From the NCBI GenBank assembly GCA_020636095.1, contig JACJYN010000004.1, positions 558,001-622,000 of the forward strand: 64,000 bases of DNA. The letters run 5' to 3'. This DNA is from Lewinellaceae bacterium (lineage in GTDB: Bacteria > Bacteroidota > Bacteroidia > Chitinophagales > Saprospiraceae). Shown here piece after piece: positions 7,161-16,244 of the stretch. The position numbers were made by a program, and so were the translations under genes. Under the pieces are notes generated by a model. That model was not told the DNA's origin, searched no databases, and saw only the letters and a list, made by a program, of their open reading frames with translations. Position 1 is the first letter of the stretch. The number at the start of each line of letters is the position of its first letter.

Positions 7161-8268
7161 GGCGTTGTCGTTGGAATGGAATGATAATAGTGGCTTCGAA
7201 TCCTTTTCCTTCTTCCGATTGCACGTTAAAAGTGAAATTTTCCCGGTAGATCAGCTGCAGCCTTTCTCGTACGTTTTTCAGGCCTATCCCGGAGGATAGC
7301 AGTTCTTCCGGTGATTTGGAGCTTCCCTTACCGTCGTCCCGTACCCTGATCATGACTTGCCCGCCTTCTATCTTTTTGCAGATGAGTTCGATCTTACCGG
7401 CATCGGCCCGGGTGGCAAAGCCGTGTTTGACTGCATTTTCCACCAATGGCTGCAGGAGCAGCGAAGGGACCTGGGCTTCCAGCACCTGTGGGTCGATCTG
7501 GTAGTCTATTTTCAACCGGTCCGGAAACCGGGCCTGTTCAATATTGAGATAATTTTTGATAAAATCAAGCTCTTCCCACAAAGGCGCCTGATTGTGTTTA
7601 TCCTGGTCGAGAACGAACCGCAGAAGATCGCCCAATTGAGACACTACTTTCTGGGCCTGCTTTTTGTCAAATTCCATCAGGGAAGAGATCGTGTTCAGTG
7701 TATTGAACAGGAAGTGAGGCTGGAGCTGCAACCGCAGTGCATTGAGCTGGGCGCTGGACAGCTGGCCCTCCAACTGGGCCAGTTCCAATTGTTTGTTCCG
7801 GTACTTTCGGCGCAGTTCGATGGCAGTGATCACGGCGTAAAGGATACCAAACTCGATCAACCGGGTGATGACAGCAGCGGGAAGGACGCCTATCATGTGT
7901 TTGACCGTATCAAGGCTCATCTTCTTGATTCCCAAAAAGTGAAGGGTTGGAAAGAAGAGCAGGTTGGAAATCAACTCGTGCAGAAGAGCCAGTAAAGTGC
8001 CTCCCAGCAGTATCTTCAGGAAGAGCGTAGCATTATTGGAACTGGGATTGGCTTGTATCCGGCCTACCACATAATAAACCAAAGGAAGGATAAGCGCCCA
8101 GGTCAGATAATTAACTACATGGATGAACCAGCCGCGGTCCCACATAAATTTATCCGCTTCATTGTAGTACATCATGAACAGATAATTGCGTAGCCCCACC
8201 AGTGACCCCAGGGCGATACTCGCCAGGATAGCATAAAAGTAAGGTATGGGTAATTTGCGCAAGCTCAT
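7129..8268 (-). CDS. LytS/YehU-type sensor histidine kinase
   Basis: A 379-residue inner-membrane kinase. About four hydrophobic segments occupy residues 8-150, followed by a coiled stretch (QLELAQLEGQLSSAQL) and the PF06580 dimerisation motif LQPHFLFNTLN with the phospho-acceptor H185. The HATPase region includes VENAVKHG and a GIGLKNVRERL G-box near residue 340. It has no periplasmic sensing domain, so the membrane region itself is probably the sensor, as in LytS-like kinases. It pairs with the overlapping LytTR regulator downstream. Confidence 0.93.
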   Translation of the reverse strand: MSLRKLPIPYFYAILASIALGSLVGLRNYLFMMYYNEADKFMWDRGWFIHVVNYLTWALILPLVYYVVGRIQANPSSNNATLFLKILLGGTLLALLHELISNLLFFPTLHFLGIKKMSLDTVKHMIGVLPAAVITRLIEFGILYAVITAIELRRKYRNKQLELAQLEGQLSSAQLNALRLQLQPHFLFNTLNTISSLMEFDKKQAQKVVSQLGDLLRFVLDQDKHNQAPLWEELDFIKNYLNIEQARFPDRLKIDYQIDPQVLEAQVPSLLLQPLVENAVKHGFATRADAGKIELICKKIEGGQVMIRVRDDGKGSSKSPEELLSSGIGLKNVRERLQLIYRENFTFNVQSEEGKGFEATIIIPFQRQRHEEDPHPGGR

Positions 8269-8379
8269 GCCTCAAAGTACTGAAAATTGTAGCACATAAG
8301 GGAGTGCTTTGGGATGAATGAATAGAAAAGTGGCCGTTTGATTTTTCCATAACAAAAAGCCCGCTATCTTGGTGGAGAT

Positions 8380-9120
8380 ATGCCAGACAGCCGTAAACAT
8401 AGAGGGCAGCATCCTTCCGATGCCAAGTTGTTCAGTAAGAGTCAGATGCCAAAGCTACAACAGGCGGTTAAAGACCTTTCCTGGCTGTTGTCGCGCGGGT
8501 ATTCCGAGAAATCTTCTTTGAAGCTAGTGGGCGACCGCTACCGGCTTCAGAGCCGGCAACGCCTGGCGGTTGCCCGCTCTTCCTGCTCGCGGCAGGCCGC
8601 TTCCCGCCGCCGCCTGCACACCCTTCCGGAGGAGGCCATGAAGGGCGCCATTCTCTATATTGACGGCTTCAACCTGCTGATCACCATTGAAAGCGCGCTT
8701 TCCGGAGGTTTTATTCTGGAGGGGGTGGATGGTTGTTACCGGGATATAGCCAGTATTCATGGCTCTTACAAACGGGTCATGGAAACGGTAGAAGCCATTT
8801 CCTTGTCCGGAAAAGCCCTTGAGGAACTAGAGGTGCGCCAGGCCATTTGGTGCCTCGACCGCCCCGTTTCCAATAGTGGAAGGCTGAAGCAAATGATTCT
8901 GGAAGTCGCCGGGGAAAATAACTGGGACTGGGAGGCGGCGCTGTACTACAATCCGGATAACCTGCTGGCCGGGCAGCCAGCTCCCATCGCCTCATCGGAT
9001 AGTGTGATCCTCGACGCAACAGCTCAATGGTTTAACCTGGGCTGCTATGTGGTGAGCAAGTACGTTCCCGACGCGCTCATTCTGCCAATGGGCCAACTTG
9101 CCAGGGGAGCTTCCCATTGA
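8380..9120 (+). CDS. DUF434/DUF5616 protein, possible PIN/NYN-fold nuclease
   Basis: The 246-residue product has a basic N-terminal DUF434-like region (RKHRGQHPSDAKLFS, LSRGYSEKSSLKLVGDRYRL, then RQRLAVARSSCS) followed by a domain with ILYIDGFNLLITIES at about residues 89-103, WCLDRPVSNSG near 165, and IASSDSVILDATAQW near 207. Buried acidic residues in IDGFN, CLDRP and SDSVILD resemble the PIN/NYN metal-site layout. RNA processing or decay is an inference only. It stands alone, divergent from the upstream histidine kinase. Confidence 0.75.
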   Translation: MPDSRKHRGQHPSDAKLFSKSQMPKLQQAVKDLSWLLSRGYSEKSSLKLVGDRYRLQSRQRLAVARSSCSRQAASRRRLHTLPEEAMKGAILYIDGFNLLITIESALSGGFILEGVDGCYRDIASIHGSYKRVMETVEAISLSGKALEELEVRQAIWCLDRPVSNSGRLKQMILEVAGENNWDWEAALYYNPDNLLAGQPAPIASSDSVILDATAQWFNLGCYVVSKYVPDALILPMGQLARGASH

Positions 9121-9134
9121 TTGTTTGGAAATAG

Positions 9135-9338
9135 GACGTCAAGAAGTCCAATTATAGTTTCCGGATTTATGGGAATGGCGCCTGGGTCACTTTCGAACAG
9201 GATAATAAAGGCACCACTACCTACGAGTCCCGGATCATGGAGAAGCACGGCGGCAAATGGAAGATAGCCGCCGTTCAGCTCTTTTTTAATGCCAACGAAC
9301 CGGATACAATGCCGGCTGATACCGGCGTCAACGAATAA
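9135..9338 (+). pseudogene. C-terminal remnant of a SnoaL/DUF4440-like protein
   Basis: An open stretch of about 67 codons with no start reads FRIYGNGAWVTFEQDN, TTYESRIMEKHGGKWKIAAV and ends at TAA 9336-9338. This is the usual C-terminal strand pattern of NTF2-like SnoaL/DUF4440 domains (GDxAWVxFxQ ... ExRxxEKxxGKWKI). A TAG at 9132 closes it upstream and the N-terminal half is absent. It is most simply a decayed gene fragment left beside the DUF434 gene. Confidence 0.6.
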
Positions 9339-9391
9339 TATTGCTACCCTGGGTTAGGTGGCTGCCGCCATGGATTTCATTTCCGGGCCAC

Positions 9392-10537
9392 CTATTCTCC
9401 CCTGAGAATTTCCCGCGAAATGACCAGTTTCTGGATTTCGGAGGTGCCTTCTCCAATGGTGCACAATTTAGCGTCCCGATAGTATTTCTCCACCGGGTAG
9501 TCTTTACTATAACCATAACCACCGAAAATCTGGACAGCATCTTCAGCGACGCGCACGGCCGTTTCGGAGGCGTAGTATTTGGCCATTGACGATATTTTGG
9601 TCGTTTTCAACCCCTGGTCTTTACTCTGGCCGGCCTTTCTGGTCAACAGTTCCGCCGCCTGTATTTTCGTGGCCATGTCAGCCAGTTTAAAGCTAATGGC
9701 CTGGAAGCTGGAGATAGGCTTACCAAACTGGTGGCGTTCCTGGGCATACTGAACGGCTGCTTCGTAGGCCCCCTTGGCGATACCTAAAGAGAGCGCGGCG
9801 ATGGAAATACGGCCGCCATCCAATACTTTCATAGACTGAATGAAGCCTTCCCCCATCTCTCCGAGGATCTGGCTTTTGTGAACGCGGCAGTCGTGAAAGA
9901 TCAACTCCGTCGTTTCGGAGGCCCGCATGCCCAGCTTGTTTTCCTTTTTGCCGGCGGAAAATCCGGGCGTACCTTTTTCAATAACAAAGGCAGTCATACC
10001 CCGGCTATCGAGTAGTTCTCCGGTACGGACGACCACGACGGCTACCTGGCCGGACTTACCGTGAGTGATAAAGTTTTTGGCCCCATTGAGGACGTAATAG
10101 TCACCGTCTTTTTCAGCAACTGTTTTCATCCTGCCGGCATCACTGCCGGTATTGGGCTCGGTCAGGCCCCAGGCGCCGATCCATTCCCCGGAAGCCAGCT
10201 TGGGTAGATATTTTTCTTTTTGCTCCTCATTTCCAAAAAGGAGGATGTGGTTGGTACACAGGGAGTTGTGAGCTGCTACTGATAGGCCGATCGCCCCACA
10301 AACCTTACCTATTTCTTCAATAACAGTGATGTATTCCTGATAACCCAGGCCGGCGCCATGATATTGCTCCGGCACCAAAACACCCAAAAAGCCATGCTGC
10401 CCCATCTGATGAAACAGGTCAACCGGAAAATACTGGCTTTCGTCCCATTCCATCACATGGGGATAAATATAATGGCTGGCGAAGTCTCTGGCCGATTCTT
10501 TTATCAATTGAAGATTATGGACGGTCTCTACACTCAT
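9392..10537 (-). CDS. Acyl-CoA dehydrogenase
   Basis: A 381-residue FAD flavoenzyme of the acyl-CoA dehydrogenase family catalysing alpha,beta-dehydrogenation of acyl-CoA and passing electrons to ETF. Recognisable are the flavin-binding AWGLTEPNTGSDAG (about 126-139), the middle beta-domain GAKNFITHG, the helical domain RHQFGKPISSFQA, FGGYGYSKDYPVEKYYRD and the C-terminal GEGTSEIQ containing the expected catalytic glutamate of the short-chain/branched-chain type. It is full length. Substrate chain length cannot be assigned from sequence alone. It is a stand-alone gene. Confidence 0.95.
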   Translation of the reverse strand: MSVETVHNLQLIKESARDFASHYIYPHVMEWDESQYFPVDLFHQMGQHGFLGVLVPEQYHGAGLGYQEYITVIEEIGKVCGAIGLSVAAHNSLCTNHILLFGNEEQKEKYLPKLASGEWIGAWGLTEPNTGSDAGRMKTVAEKDGDYYVLNGAKNFITHGKSGQVAVVVVRTGELLDSRGMTAFVIEKGTPGFSAGKKENKLGMRASETTELIFHDCRVHKSQILGEMGEGFIQSMKVLDGGRISIAALSLGIAKGAYEAAVQYAQERHQFGKPISSFQAISFKLADMATKIQAAELLTRKAGQSKDQGLKTTKISSMAKYYASETAVRVAEDAVQIFGGYGYSKDYPVEKYYRDAKLCTIGEGTSEIQKLVISREILRGE

Positions 10538-10759
10538 TTGCTTGCTGTTTTTAGAACATTATTTGTAAATAACGCGCTGAAAAGAATAATTGCTGGGTAT
10601 AAAATGAAAAAATTACTAAAAAACTGATTTTTGACAGCCACAAATATAACGTCATTCCAGATAGCAGGTTTATTTATGGAGTTGGAATCTTGTTAAAATG
10701 GTAAAATGGCTGAAATCCTGCTGTTAAATTGTCAAAGAAGGCGAACGAGGGCAAAAGGT

Positions 10760-11929
10760 TCATTTTACAGAAGAGATGGCTGTATCGGCAATGCCCAAAG
10801 CCTGTTTCATCTTATAATAGATCTCGGTGTTTTCATAGATTCCCGAAAACAGTTCAGCCCAGGGGCCGTAAGCAAAAACAGGGACCATGGCCGCCGTATG
10901 TCCATTGGTGGTAAACGCCAGTTGGAGGTTATTCATCTCAGAACCGGGGTTGATGGCCAGCCCTCCGCTTTCGTGGTCGCCGGTGACCACCACGAGGGTC
11001 TCTCCATTCTTTCTGGCAAACCTGAGGGCTTCCTTGACCGCCTGGTCGAAATCCAGCATTTCCTCTACAACCAGGTTCCCATCGTTGGAGTGGCCTCCCC
11101 AATCTATCTGCGAGCCTTCCACCATCAGAAAGAAACCTTTATCACTTCTCCGGGGCAGAAAGGATACGGCGAGGTTGGTAGCGTCCGGCAGATAATCGCG
11201 CCCGGCAGCTTTGGTCAGCGGATGTTTATCAGCCGTAAAATACACGAAGGGGTGTTTGGGGGGCGGGAGGATAGCAGGAAACTCTTCTTTGTAATAATCA
11301 GAAACGGTATAGCCTTTTTGCTTCAATTCCTTGTACAGGTCCCGGCCGTCTTCTTCCCTGCGGTCGAAATATCGCTTGCCGCCGCCAATGATCAGGTCTA
11401 CATCCGCCTTGAGGAAATCGGCGGCAATAGCCTCGTAGAAAACTCTGATGGGCTGGTGAGCGACAAAAGCGGCCGGGGTGGCATGCACGATGGTGGAGGA
11501 AGCGATGAGCCCGGTGGCATACCCCCGGTCTTTCAATTCTTCCATGATAGAATAACAAGGCAAAGTGTCTACACTCATCCCGATCGAGCCATTATAGGTT
11601 TTGATGCCACAGGCAAAGGCGGTGGCCCCGGCGGCGGAGTCCGTAATAATGCCGCTGGCTGAATAGGGCTTGTGAAAGCCGATAACGGGAAACTGCTCCA
11701 GGTTTAGGATGTTGCCATTACTGTAGAGCGCTGCTGAAATCTGGGGTAAGCCCATACCGTCTCCGATCAGGAAAATGATGTTTTTTACCGGCTTGGGCGC
11801 CTCACCAGGAAGGACTAAGCTTGATTCAGGCGTTTTACAGGCCTGTAAGAGTAACATTATTACTAGTGTCCTCAATAAGGAGCGGTAGGGCATAAATTCA
11901 ATATTTTGTAGCCACTTTATTAGAAGCAT
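10760..11929 (-). CDS. phoA: Alkaline phosphatase (PhoA family) lipoprotein
   Basis: A phosphomonoesterase with NIIFLIGDGMG (metal-binding Asp), the nucleophile serine in TDSAAGATA, GGGKRYFD, and C-terminal metal ligands in VEGSQIDWGGHSND and VTGDHESGG. The true start is probably the ATG at 11893 (MPYRSLLRTLVIM), which leaves a signal ending in the lipobox LLQAC, so the enzyme is likely lipid-anchored and exported. It should release inorganic phosphate from organic phosphates. It is monocistronic, with a TAGTTTTG -7 box at 11980-11973. Confidence 0.93.
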   Translation of the reverse strand: MLLIKWLQNIEFMPYRSLLRTLVIMLLLQACKTPESSLVLPGEAPKPVKNIIFLIGDGMGLPQISAALYSNGNILNLEQFPVIGFHKPYSASGIITDSAAGATAFACGIKTYNGSIGMSVDTLPCYSIMEELKDRGYATGLIASSTIVHATPAAFVAHQPIRVFYEAIAADFLKADVDLIIGGGKRYFDRREEDGRDLYKELKQKGYTVSDYYKEEFPAILPPPKHPFVYFTADKHPLTKAAGRDYLPDATNLAVSFLPRRSDKGFFLMVEGSQIDWGGHSNDGNLVVEEMLDFDQAVKEALRFARKNGETLVVVTGDHESGGLAINPGSEMNNLQLAFTTNGHTAAMVPVFAYGPWAELFSGIYENTEIYYKMKQALGIADTAISSVK

Positions 11930-11972
11930 GGATATTACACAATTTCCAACTTTCCTGATATAAATTTGCAGA

Positions 11973-11980
11973 CAAAACTA
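11973..11980 (-). promoter_or_regulatory. -7 box for the alkaline phosphatase gene
   Basis: TAGTTTTG on the minus strand matches TAnnTTTG, about 80 bp before the preferred start. No pho-box-like repeat could be recognised nearby. Confidence 0.4.
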
Positions 11981-12049
11981 TTGTTTAGAATAAAATTTTT
12001 TTAACATAAAATTAAACATTAAACACTGGAATTTTATTTGGTTTAGACA

Positions 12050-12057
12050 TAGCTTTG
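12050..12057 (+). promoter_or_regulatory. -7 box for the CotH-like gene
   Basis: TAGCTTTG matches TAnnTTTG and lies 47 bp before the ATG at 12104. Confidence 0.4.
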
Positions 12058-12103
12058 CATTGAAATGGCAATTAAAATTTTCTTTACCATAAATTATTGA
12101 GCC

Positions 12104-13201
12104 ATGATCACCCGAATTTTAAAAACGCTTGCGGCTTTTTTGGCCGCAGCTACCACTGTTGTAGCTACTCCTGAACCTCCCTACGAAACGATCTTCGATC
12201 ATTTATTGCAAGATGGCGTGCTGGAGCTTACTTTGGAAGCAGACCTGACAGAACTGATTGAGAACCGGCGCACTGAGGACTACCTGCCTGCTGTGTTCAC
12301 TTTCAAAGATGCTGAAGGGATACAAAGAAGGCAGGAGATCAAAGTTAAGCCCCGGGGCAAATTTCGCCGGAGAGTATGTAATTTCCCACCCTTGATGCTG
12401 AATTTTTCGAAAGGGCAGCTGAAAGAACAGGGATACTTACCCGAATATGACAAGCTCAAACTGGTGACCCATTGTATTGATGACAAATTAACGAGTAAAG
12501 AGCAGGTCATGAAAGAATACCTGGCCTACAAACTCTACAACGAACTTACTGATCTAAGCTACCGGGTTCAACTGGTGAAAATCACCTATGTGGATAGCAA
12601 AGGAAAGCTTGGCAAAATTAAGCGGTACGGATTTGTCATCGAGGATACAGACGAAATGGCCCATCGGCTGGGCGGCAAAGAGTGTGAGGATTGCCATGGA
12701 TTGTCTGATGGCAACCTGGCGCTGAGTGTCGAAAACCAGGTGGCGGTGTTTCAGTATATGATCGGAAATACCGATTGGAACCTCGACATGATCCGAAACA
12801 TCAAATTGGTCCAACCTTATGATGGGGGAGAGGTCATTCCGGTTCCTTACGACTTCGATTTTGCCGGTATGGTTGATGCACCCTACGCTATTCCGAATTC
12901 CGGGATTGGGCAATTCTCGATCAAGCAGCGCGTATTCCAAGGCCTTAAAGCCGACCGGAGGTTGTTTGAACGCACCCTGCAAAACTTTATGGCGAAGAAA
13001 GAACGCCTGATCGGGACAGTTGAGCAATCTAAAGGCCTGACAGGAGAGGCCCGAAAGGGCATTGTCGATTATCTGAATACGTTCTTTCGGGATATTGAAT
13101 TGATCCTCGAAGGCAAGCAACCGCAGGATAGTTCCCTTCAACAAGCCATCCAGGAGCAGAGCAAGGAGCGGGAGCCTGCCTCCTCCTCTTTTGGCAAATA
13201 G
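12104..13201 (+). CDS. Secreted CotH-kinase-like protein
   Basis: The 365-residue product begins with a signal peptide (MITRILKTLAAFLAAATTVVA). The body shows a CotH-like order: KVKPRGKFRRR with CNFPPLMLNF (about 80-107), YDKLKLVTHCIDD, KEQVMKEYLAYKLYNEL, RYGFVIEDTDEMAHR, QYMIGNTDWN and PVPYDFDFAGMV. CotH proteins are atypical secreted protein kinases with the catalytic aspartates in such NxD and DFD segments; the N in IGNTDWN and the D in YDFDF could play those parts. Four cysteines (CNFPP, HCIDD, ECEDC) may form disulfides or bind metal. Family placement is by pattern only. It is a single gene. Confidence 0.6.
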   Translation: MITRILKTLAAFLAAATTVVATPEPPYETIFDHLLQDGVLELTLEADLTELIENRRTEDYLPAVFTFKDAEGIQRRQEIKVKPRGKFRRRVCNFPPLMLNFSKGQLKEQGYLPEYDKLKLVTHCIDDKLTSKEQVMKEYLAYKLYNELTDLSYRVQLVKITYVDSKGKLGKIKRYGFVIEDTDEMAHRLGGKECEDCHGLSDGNLALSVENQVAVFQYMIGNTDWNLDMIRNIKLVQPYDGGEVIPVPYDFDFAGMVDAPYAIPNSGIGQFSIKQRVFQGLKADRRLFERTLQNFMAKKERLIGTVEQSKGLTGEARKGIVDYLNTFFRDIELILEGKQPQDSSLQQAIQEQSKEREPASSSFGK

Positions 13202-13231
13202 GTTTTGCTTTTCTGTAAAGCGAGCCGCTTT

Positions 13232-14095
13232 TCAGGCATATCGCGCTACGATTCGCTGTACAGGGCTTACGTATCCTCCGCCGAAGAGATTGACATGTAC
13301 CAGCAGATAATAGAGCTGGTAGATGTCAATCCTTTCATCCAACCCTGGCTGGCAAGGGTAAGCGGCTTCGTAAGCCTGGTAGAAGAAGGGCGAAAAACCT
13401 CCGAAAAGCTGAGACATGGCCAAATCCATCTCCCGGTGGGCATAGCCTGCTGCCGGGTCAATCAGAACCGGAACCTGGCTGTGGGCAGAGATGAAATTTC
13501 CACTCCAAAGGTCGCCGTGGATCAGAGCCGGTGGTTCTTCGGGGCAAATCTCCGCAATTCGATTGTACAGCCGGCCGAAACCGGCGGTAGCGCCCGCCCA
13601 CAGCCCCTTTTCAGAAATAGCCTTTCGGGCCTGTGGCTCCAGCCTTTCGAGAACATAGAACTCAGCCCAGGTGTCGTGCTGCTGGTTGGATTGGGGCAGG
13701 CTGCCTATATAGTTGTCGTGTCCCAGGCCAAAGTGGTTATCGGTGTGGCGGTGCAAGCTCGCCAGGGCCCGGCCGAAATTGTCCCAGAATTGCCGGCTTC
13801 TTGCGGCTTCCTGTATATATTCCAAAATTAAAAACGCATAACCGCCCGCCTCTCCGGCGCCAATTGTTTGCGGTACCCGGATTGCCTCGCTGTCCCTCAA
13901 TAGCTGGAGGCCTTGTGCTTCCGTTTCGAACATACGGATGGCGCCGGGCCGGGCATTCATCTTTAGGAAAAAGGGGCCCTGGGTGGTTTCCAGAAGCCGG
14001 GCCTCATTAATGTCTCCTCCGCCAATGAAGGAGGCCCGGGTGACGGGAAGCCCCAACTTTTCTTCGCAAGCCTCTTTAACAACTGGTGGAAGCAC
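13232..14095 (-). CDS. Fructosamine-kinase-family protein
   Basis: A 287-residue cytoplasmic protein with the fold of fructosamine/ketosamine kinases and aminoglycoside phosphotransferases: GGDINEARLLETTQGPFFLKMN (nucleotide-binding loop and lysine), the catalytic loop LIHGDLWSGNF with Asp at about residue 192, and VLIDPAAGYAHREMDLAM carrying the DPA Mg-binding Asp. Such enzymes phosphorylate ketosamines on glycated proteins or small molecules so that the adduct falls apart. It starts 2 bp after the stop of the LytTR regulator gene and is probably the last gene of that operon. Confidence 0.9.
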   Translation of the reverse strand: MLPPVVKEACEEKLGLPVTRASFIGGGDINEARLLETTQGPFFLKMNARPGAIRMFETEAQGLQLLRDSEAIRVPQTIGAGEAGGYAFLILEYIQEAARSRQFWDNFGRALASLHRHTDNHFGLGHDNYIGSLPQSNQQHDTWAEFYVLERLEPQARKAISEKGLWAGATAGFGRLYNRIAEICPEEPPALIHGDLWSGNFISAHSQVPVLIDPAAGYAHREMDLAMSQLFGGFSPFFYQAYEAAYPCQPGLDERIDIYQLYYLLVHVNLFGGGYVSPVQRIVARYA

Positions 14096-14097
14096 CC

Positions 14098-14838
14098 TTA
14101 CAAACGGTTTTTATTAATGAGCTCAAGTAATTCATCTCTGTAATTCTTGCCGATGGGCAAATGCTTGGCCTGGTTTTTTTCTATAACCTCGATCATATTG
14201 CCCACGATAGCCTCAATCTTGTCAACATTGACAATATAAGAACGGTGGATGCGCTTAAAAATATTCTGTGGCAACTTCTCTTCCAGGCTTTTCATAGTTT
14301 GCAGGGTGATGACCCGGCTGTTTTCCATTCGGATGATAACATAGTCCTTCAACCCTTCGATGTATATGATGTCCGCATAGTTGACCTTAACCAGCTTTTT
14401 ATCCGCTTTGACGAAGATGAAATCAGGCTCTTCTCCTCCTTCTTCTTCGCCGCCGCCGGGAACCGAACCTCCTTTATTCTGAAGCTCGAGTTGGCCCATT
14501 GCTTTGTTAACTGCTTTCATGAACCGTTCCAGGGAGATGGGTTTCAGGAGATAGTCCAACGCATTGAGCTCGAACCCTTCAATTGCGTAATTGGGGTAGG
14601 CGGTGGTAAAAATGACCAGCGGCGGATGACTTAAGGTTTTTAGGAAGTCGACTCCTGTGAGCTGTGGCATTTGAATGTCCAGAAACATGAGGGCTATATC
14701 GTGGTTTTTCAGTGCTTCGTTGGCTTCCAACGCATTACTGCACTTTTCGACTAAGTTCAACTCAGGGATTTTTTCGATGTACGTTTCAAGGACATCCTGG
14801 GCCAACGGTTCGTCGTCAACAATGATTACATTAATCAT
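14098..14838 (-). CDS. LytTR-family response regulator
   Basis: A 246-residue regulator with a receiver domain (D8, D9, phospho-acceptor D54 in MFLDIQMP, KPISLERF), a Gly/Glu-rich linker GGSVPGGGEEEGGEE near 127-141, and a C-terminal LytTR domain (IIYIEGLKDYVII, FKRIHRSYIVN). It follows its kinase gene by 16 bp and precedes the fructosamine-kinase-family gene by 2 bp, so the three are likely cotranscribed. The acidic glycine linker is longer than in the similar regulator at 6372. Confidence 0.93.
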   Translation of the reverse strand: MINVIIVDDEPLAQDVLETYIEKIPELNLVEKCSNALEANEALKNHDIALMFLDIQMPQLTGVDFLKTLSHPPLVIFTTAYPNYAIEGFELNALDYLLKPISLERFMKAVNKAMGQLELQNKGGSVPGGGEEEGGEEPDFIFVKADKKLVKVNYADIIYIEGLKDYVIIRMENSRVITLQTMKSLEEKLPQNIFKRIHRSYIVNVDKIEAIVGNMIEVIEKNQAKHLPIGKNYRDELLELINKNRL

Positions 14839-14854
14839 AGAATGTGGTTTAAAG

Positions 14855-15952
14855 TTATGATGCCAGATTTAATTTAAGGTTTACAGCATAGGATTTTGGT
14901 GAATCCTCAATTTCCAGTTCGTATTGGTTTGGGTATAAAAGGTTCAGGCGGCGGTGTATGTTTACCAGGCCGATGCCTCCGCTCCGGCGGCCGTCTTGCT
15001 TGGGGGGCGTATCTGGTTTACTGTTTTCAATGAAAAAGTGGATGTGATGCGCTTTGACGGTTAGTTTGATGTTTACAAAACCGGTAGATATCTGGTTGCT
15101 CAGGCCGTGTTTGAAACTATTTTCCAAAAAGGGAATAAACATAAGCGGAGCAATTTTCTGTTCGGACATTTCTCCCTCCACCACGAAGTTGATATCCACC
15201 GTCTTGCCCTGCCGAAGCCGTTCCAGGTCCAGGTAATTGCGAATATAATGCACTTCCTTGCTTAATAAAACTTGTTTTTCGTTGCACTCATACAGCATGT
15301 ACCGCATCATTTCGGACAGCTTGATGACGATCTCAGGTGCTTTGTCGGATTTTTTCAAGGTGAGTGCATAAAGGTTATTCAGTGTGTTGAACAGAAAATG
15401 AGGGTTGATTTGAGATTTCAGAAAACGCAGTTCTGATTGCATGGTTTGAGTTTGCAACTCCTGCTTTTCCCGAAGGTGGCGCGCCCAATCTGCAATGATC
15501 TTAAAAATGGTGGAGGAGCCGGCAATGAAAAAGGTAACCAGGAAATACCAGTTCATATTGTTGAGCAAATCCGCCTGCGCTTGAGTGTAACCGGTGAATT
15601 TAAAGTAAAAAACCAGGACTTTGAGAGGGGTAAGGATAATGGTAGCCAGTATGAGCAACCCGCAATAAGTCAGGAAACGCTTTTTAGTCAGGTAATTGGG
15701 GATCAGGTAGAAAAGGTTGAAATAGACAATGAGCCCATAAAAAAATATATTGATCAACTCATTGCTCAGGGTGAATAAAAACCCCTGCTCCATCCCTTCA
15801 ATCAGCGTCAGGAGTAGCAATAAAACCAACCAGAAGAGGGTGTGGTAAACTACCCGCCTGGTGATCAAGTTGTAAACCCTGCCTGTTGGATTCTTTTGGG
15901 CTACCGTATCCATGTGAAATATCTGTGTTGCATAGGGCGTATTGCTATGCAC
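14855..15952 (-). CDS. LytS/YehU-type sensor histidine kinase
   Basis: A 365-residue membrane kinase. Hydrophobic segments lie near residues 38-56, 66-86, 95-118 and 136-152, followed by INPHFLFNTLN with phospho-acceptor H185 and an HATPase domain (FLENSFKHG, GGIGLVNIHRRL). It is the first gene of the kinase-regulator-fructosamine kinase operon. A second candidate start (HMDTVAQKN, residue 14) is possible. The signal is unknown; like its paralogue at 7129 it has no obvious extracytoplasmic domain. Confidence 0.93.
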   Translation of the reverse strand: MHSNTPYATQIFHMDTVAQKNPTGRVYNLITRRVVYHTLFWLVLLLLLTLIEGMEQGFLFTLSNELINIFFYGLIVYFNLFYLIPNYLTKKRFLTYCGLLILATIILTPLKVLVFYFKFTGYTQAQADLLNNMNWYFLVTFFIAGSSTIFKIIADWARHLREKQELQTQTMQSELRFLKSQINPHFLFNTLNNLYALTLKKSDKAPEIVIKLSEMMRYMLYECNEKQVLLSKEVHYIRNYLDLERLRQGKTVDINFVVEGEMSEQKIAPLMFIPFLENSFKHGLSNQISTGFVNIKLTVKAHHIHFFIENSKPDTPPKQDGRRSGGIGLVNIHRRLNLLYPNQYELEIEDSPKSYAVNLKLNLAS

Positions 15953-16215
15953 GGGTTAAAATAGTAATTATTCGGATGCTGTCTAAATTTTTTCCCTCTT
16001 TGAGCATTTTATAGTCCCTTTACCCCTCCTTTGTTTCCTTGGCTGACAGTATACCTTTTGGCGCTAATGGCCAACAGCTAATGGCCAAAGGCTGAATATT
16101 TACCGCGAAATTTTAGAAAAAAACCGGTGGTGTAAAAAAAAATAGACACAATGGCTAAATTGATCGTTAGGGAAAAGTCATTTTGTGGATTTACCTGGTT
16201 TTTTCCAGCAATTTG

Positions 16216-16223
16216 TACTTTTG
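16216..16223 (+). promoter_or_regulatory. -7 box for the ptpS-folE-fabD region
   Basis: TACTTTTG matches TAnnTTTG and ends 21 bp before the ATG at 16245. A TTTTG at 16181 is rather far for a -33 element. Confidence 0.4.
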
Positions 16224-16244
16224 CGCTGAAAATCACTTGTAGCA

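Noticed and set aside
10706..11662. 318-codon frame opposite the alkaline phosphatase gene
   Set aside because: The reverse strand encodes an intact phosphatase with all metal ligands; this frame has no domain.
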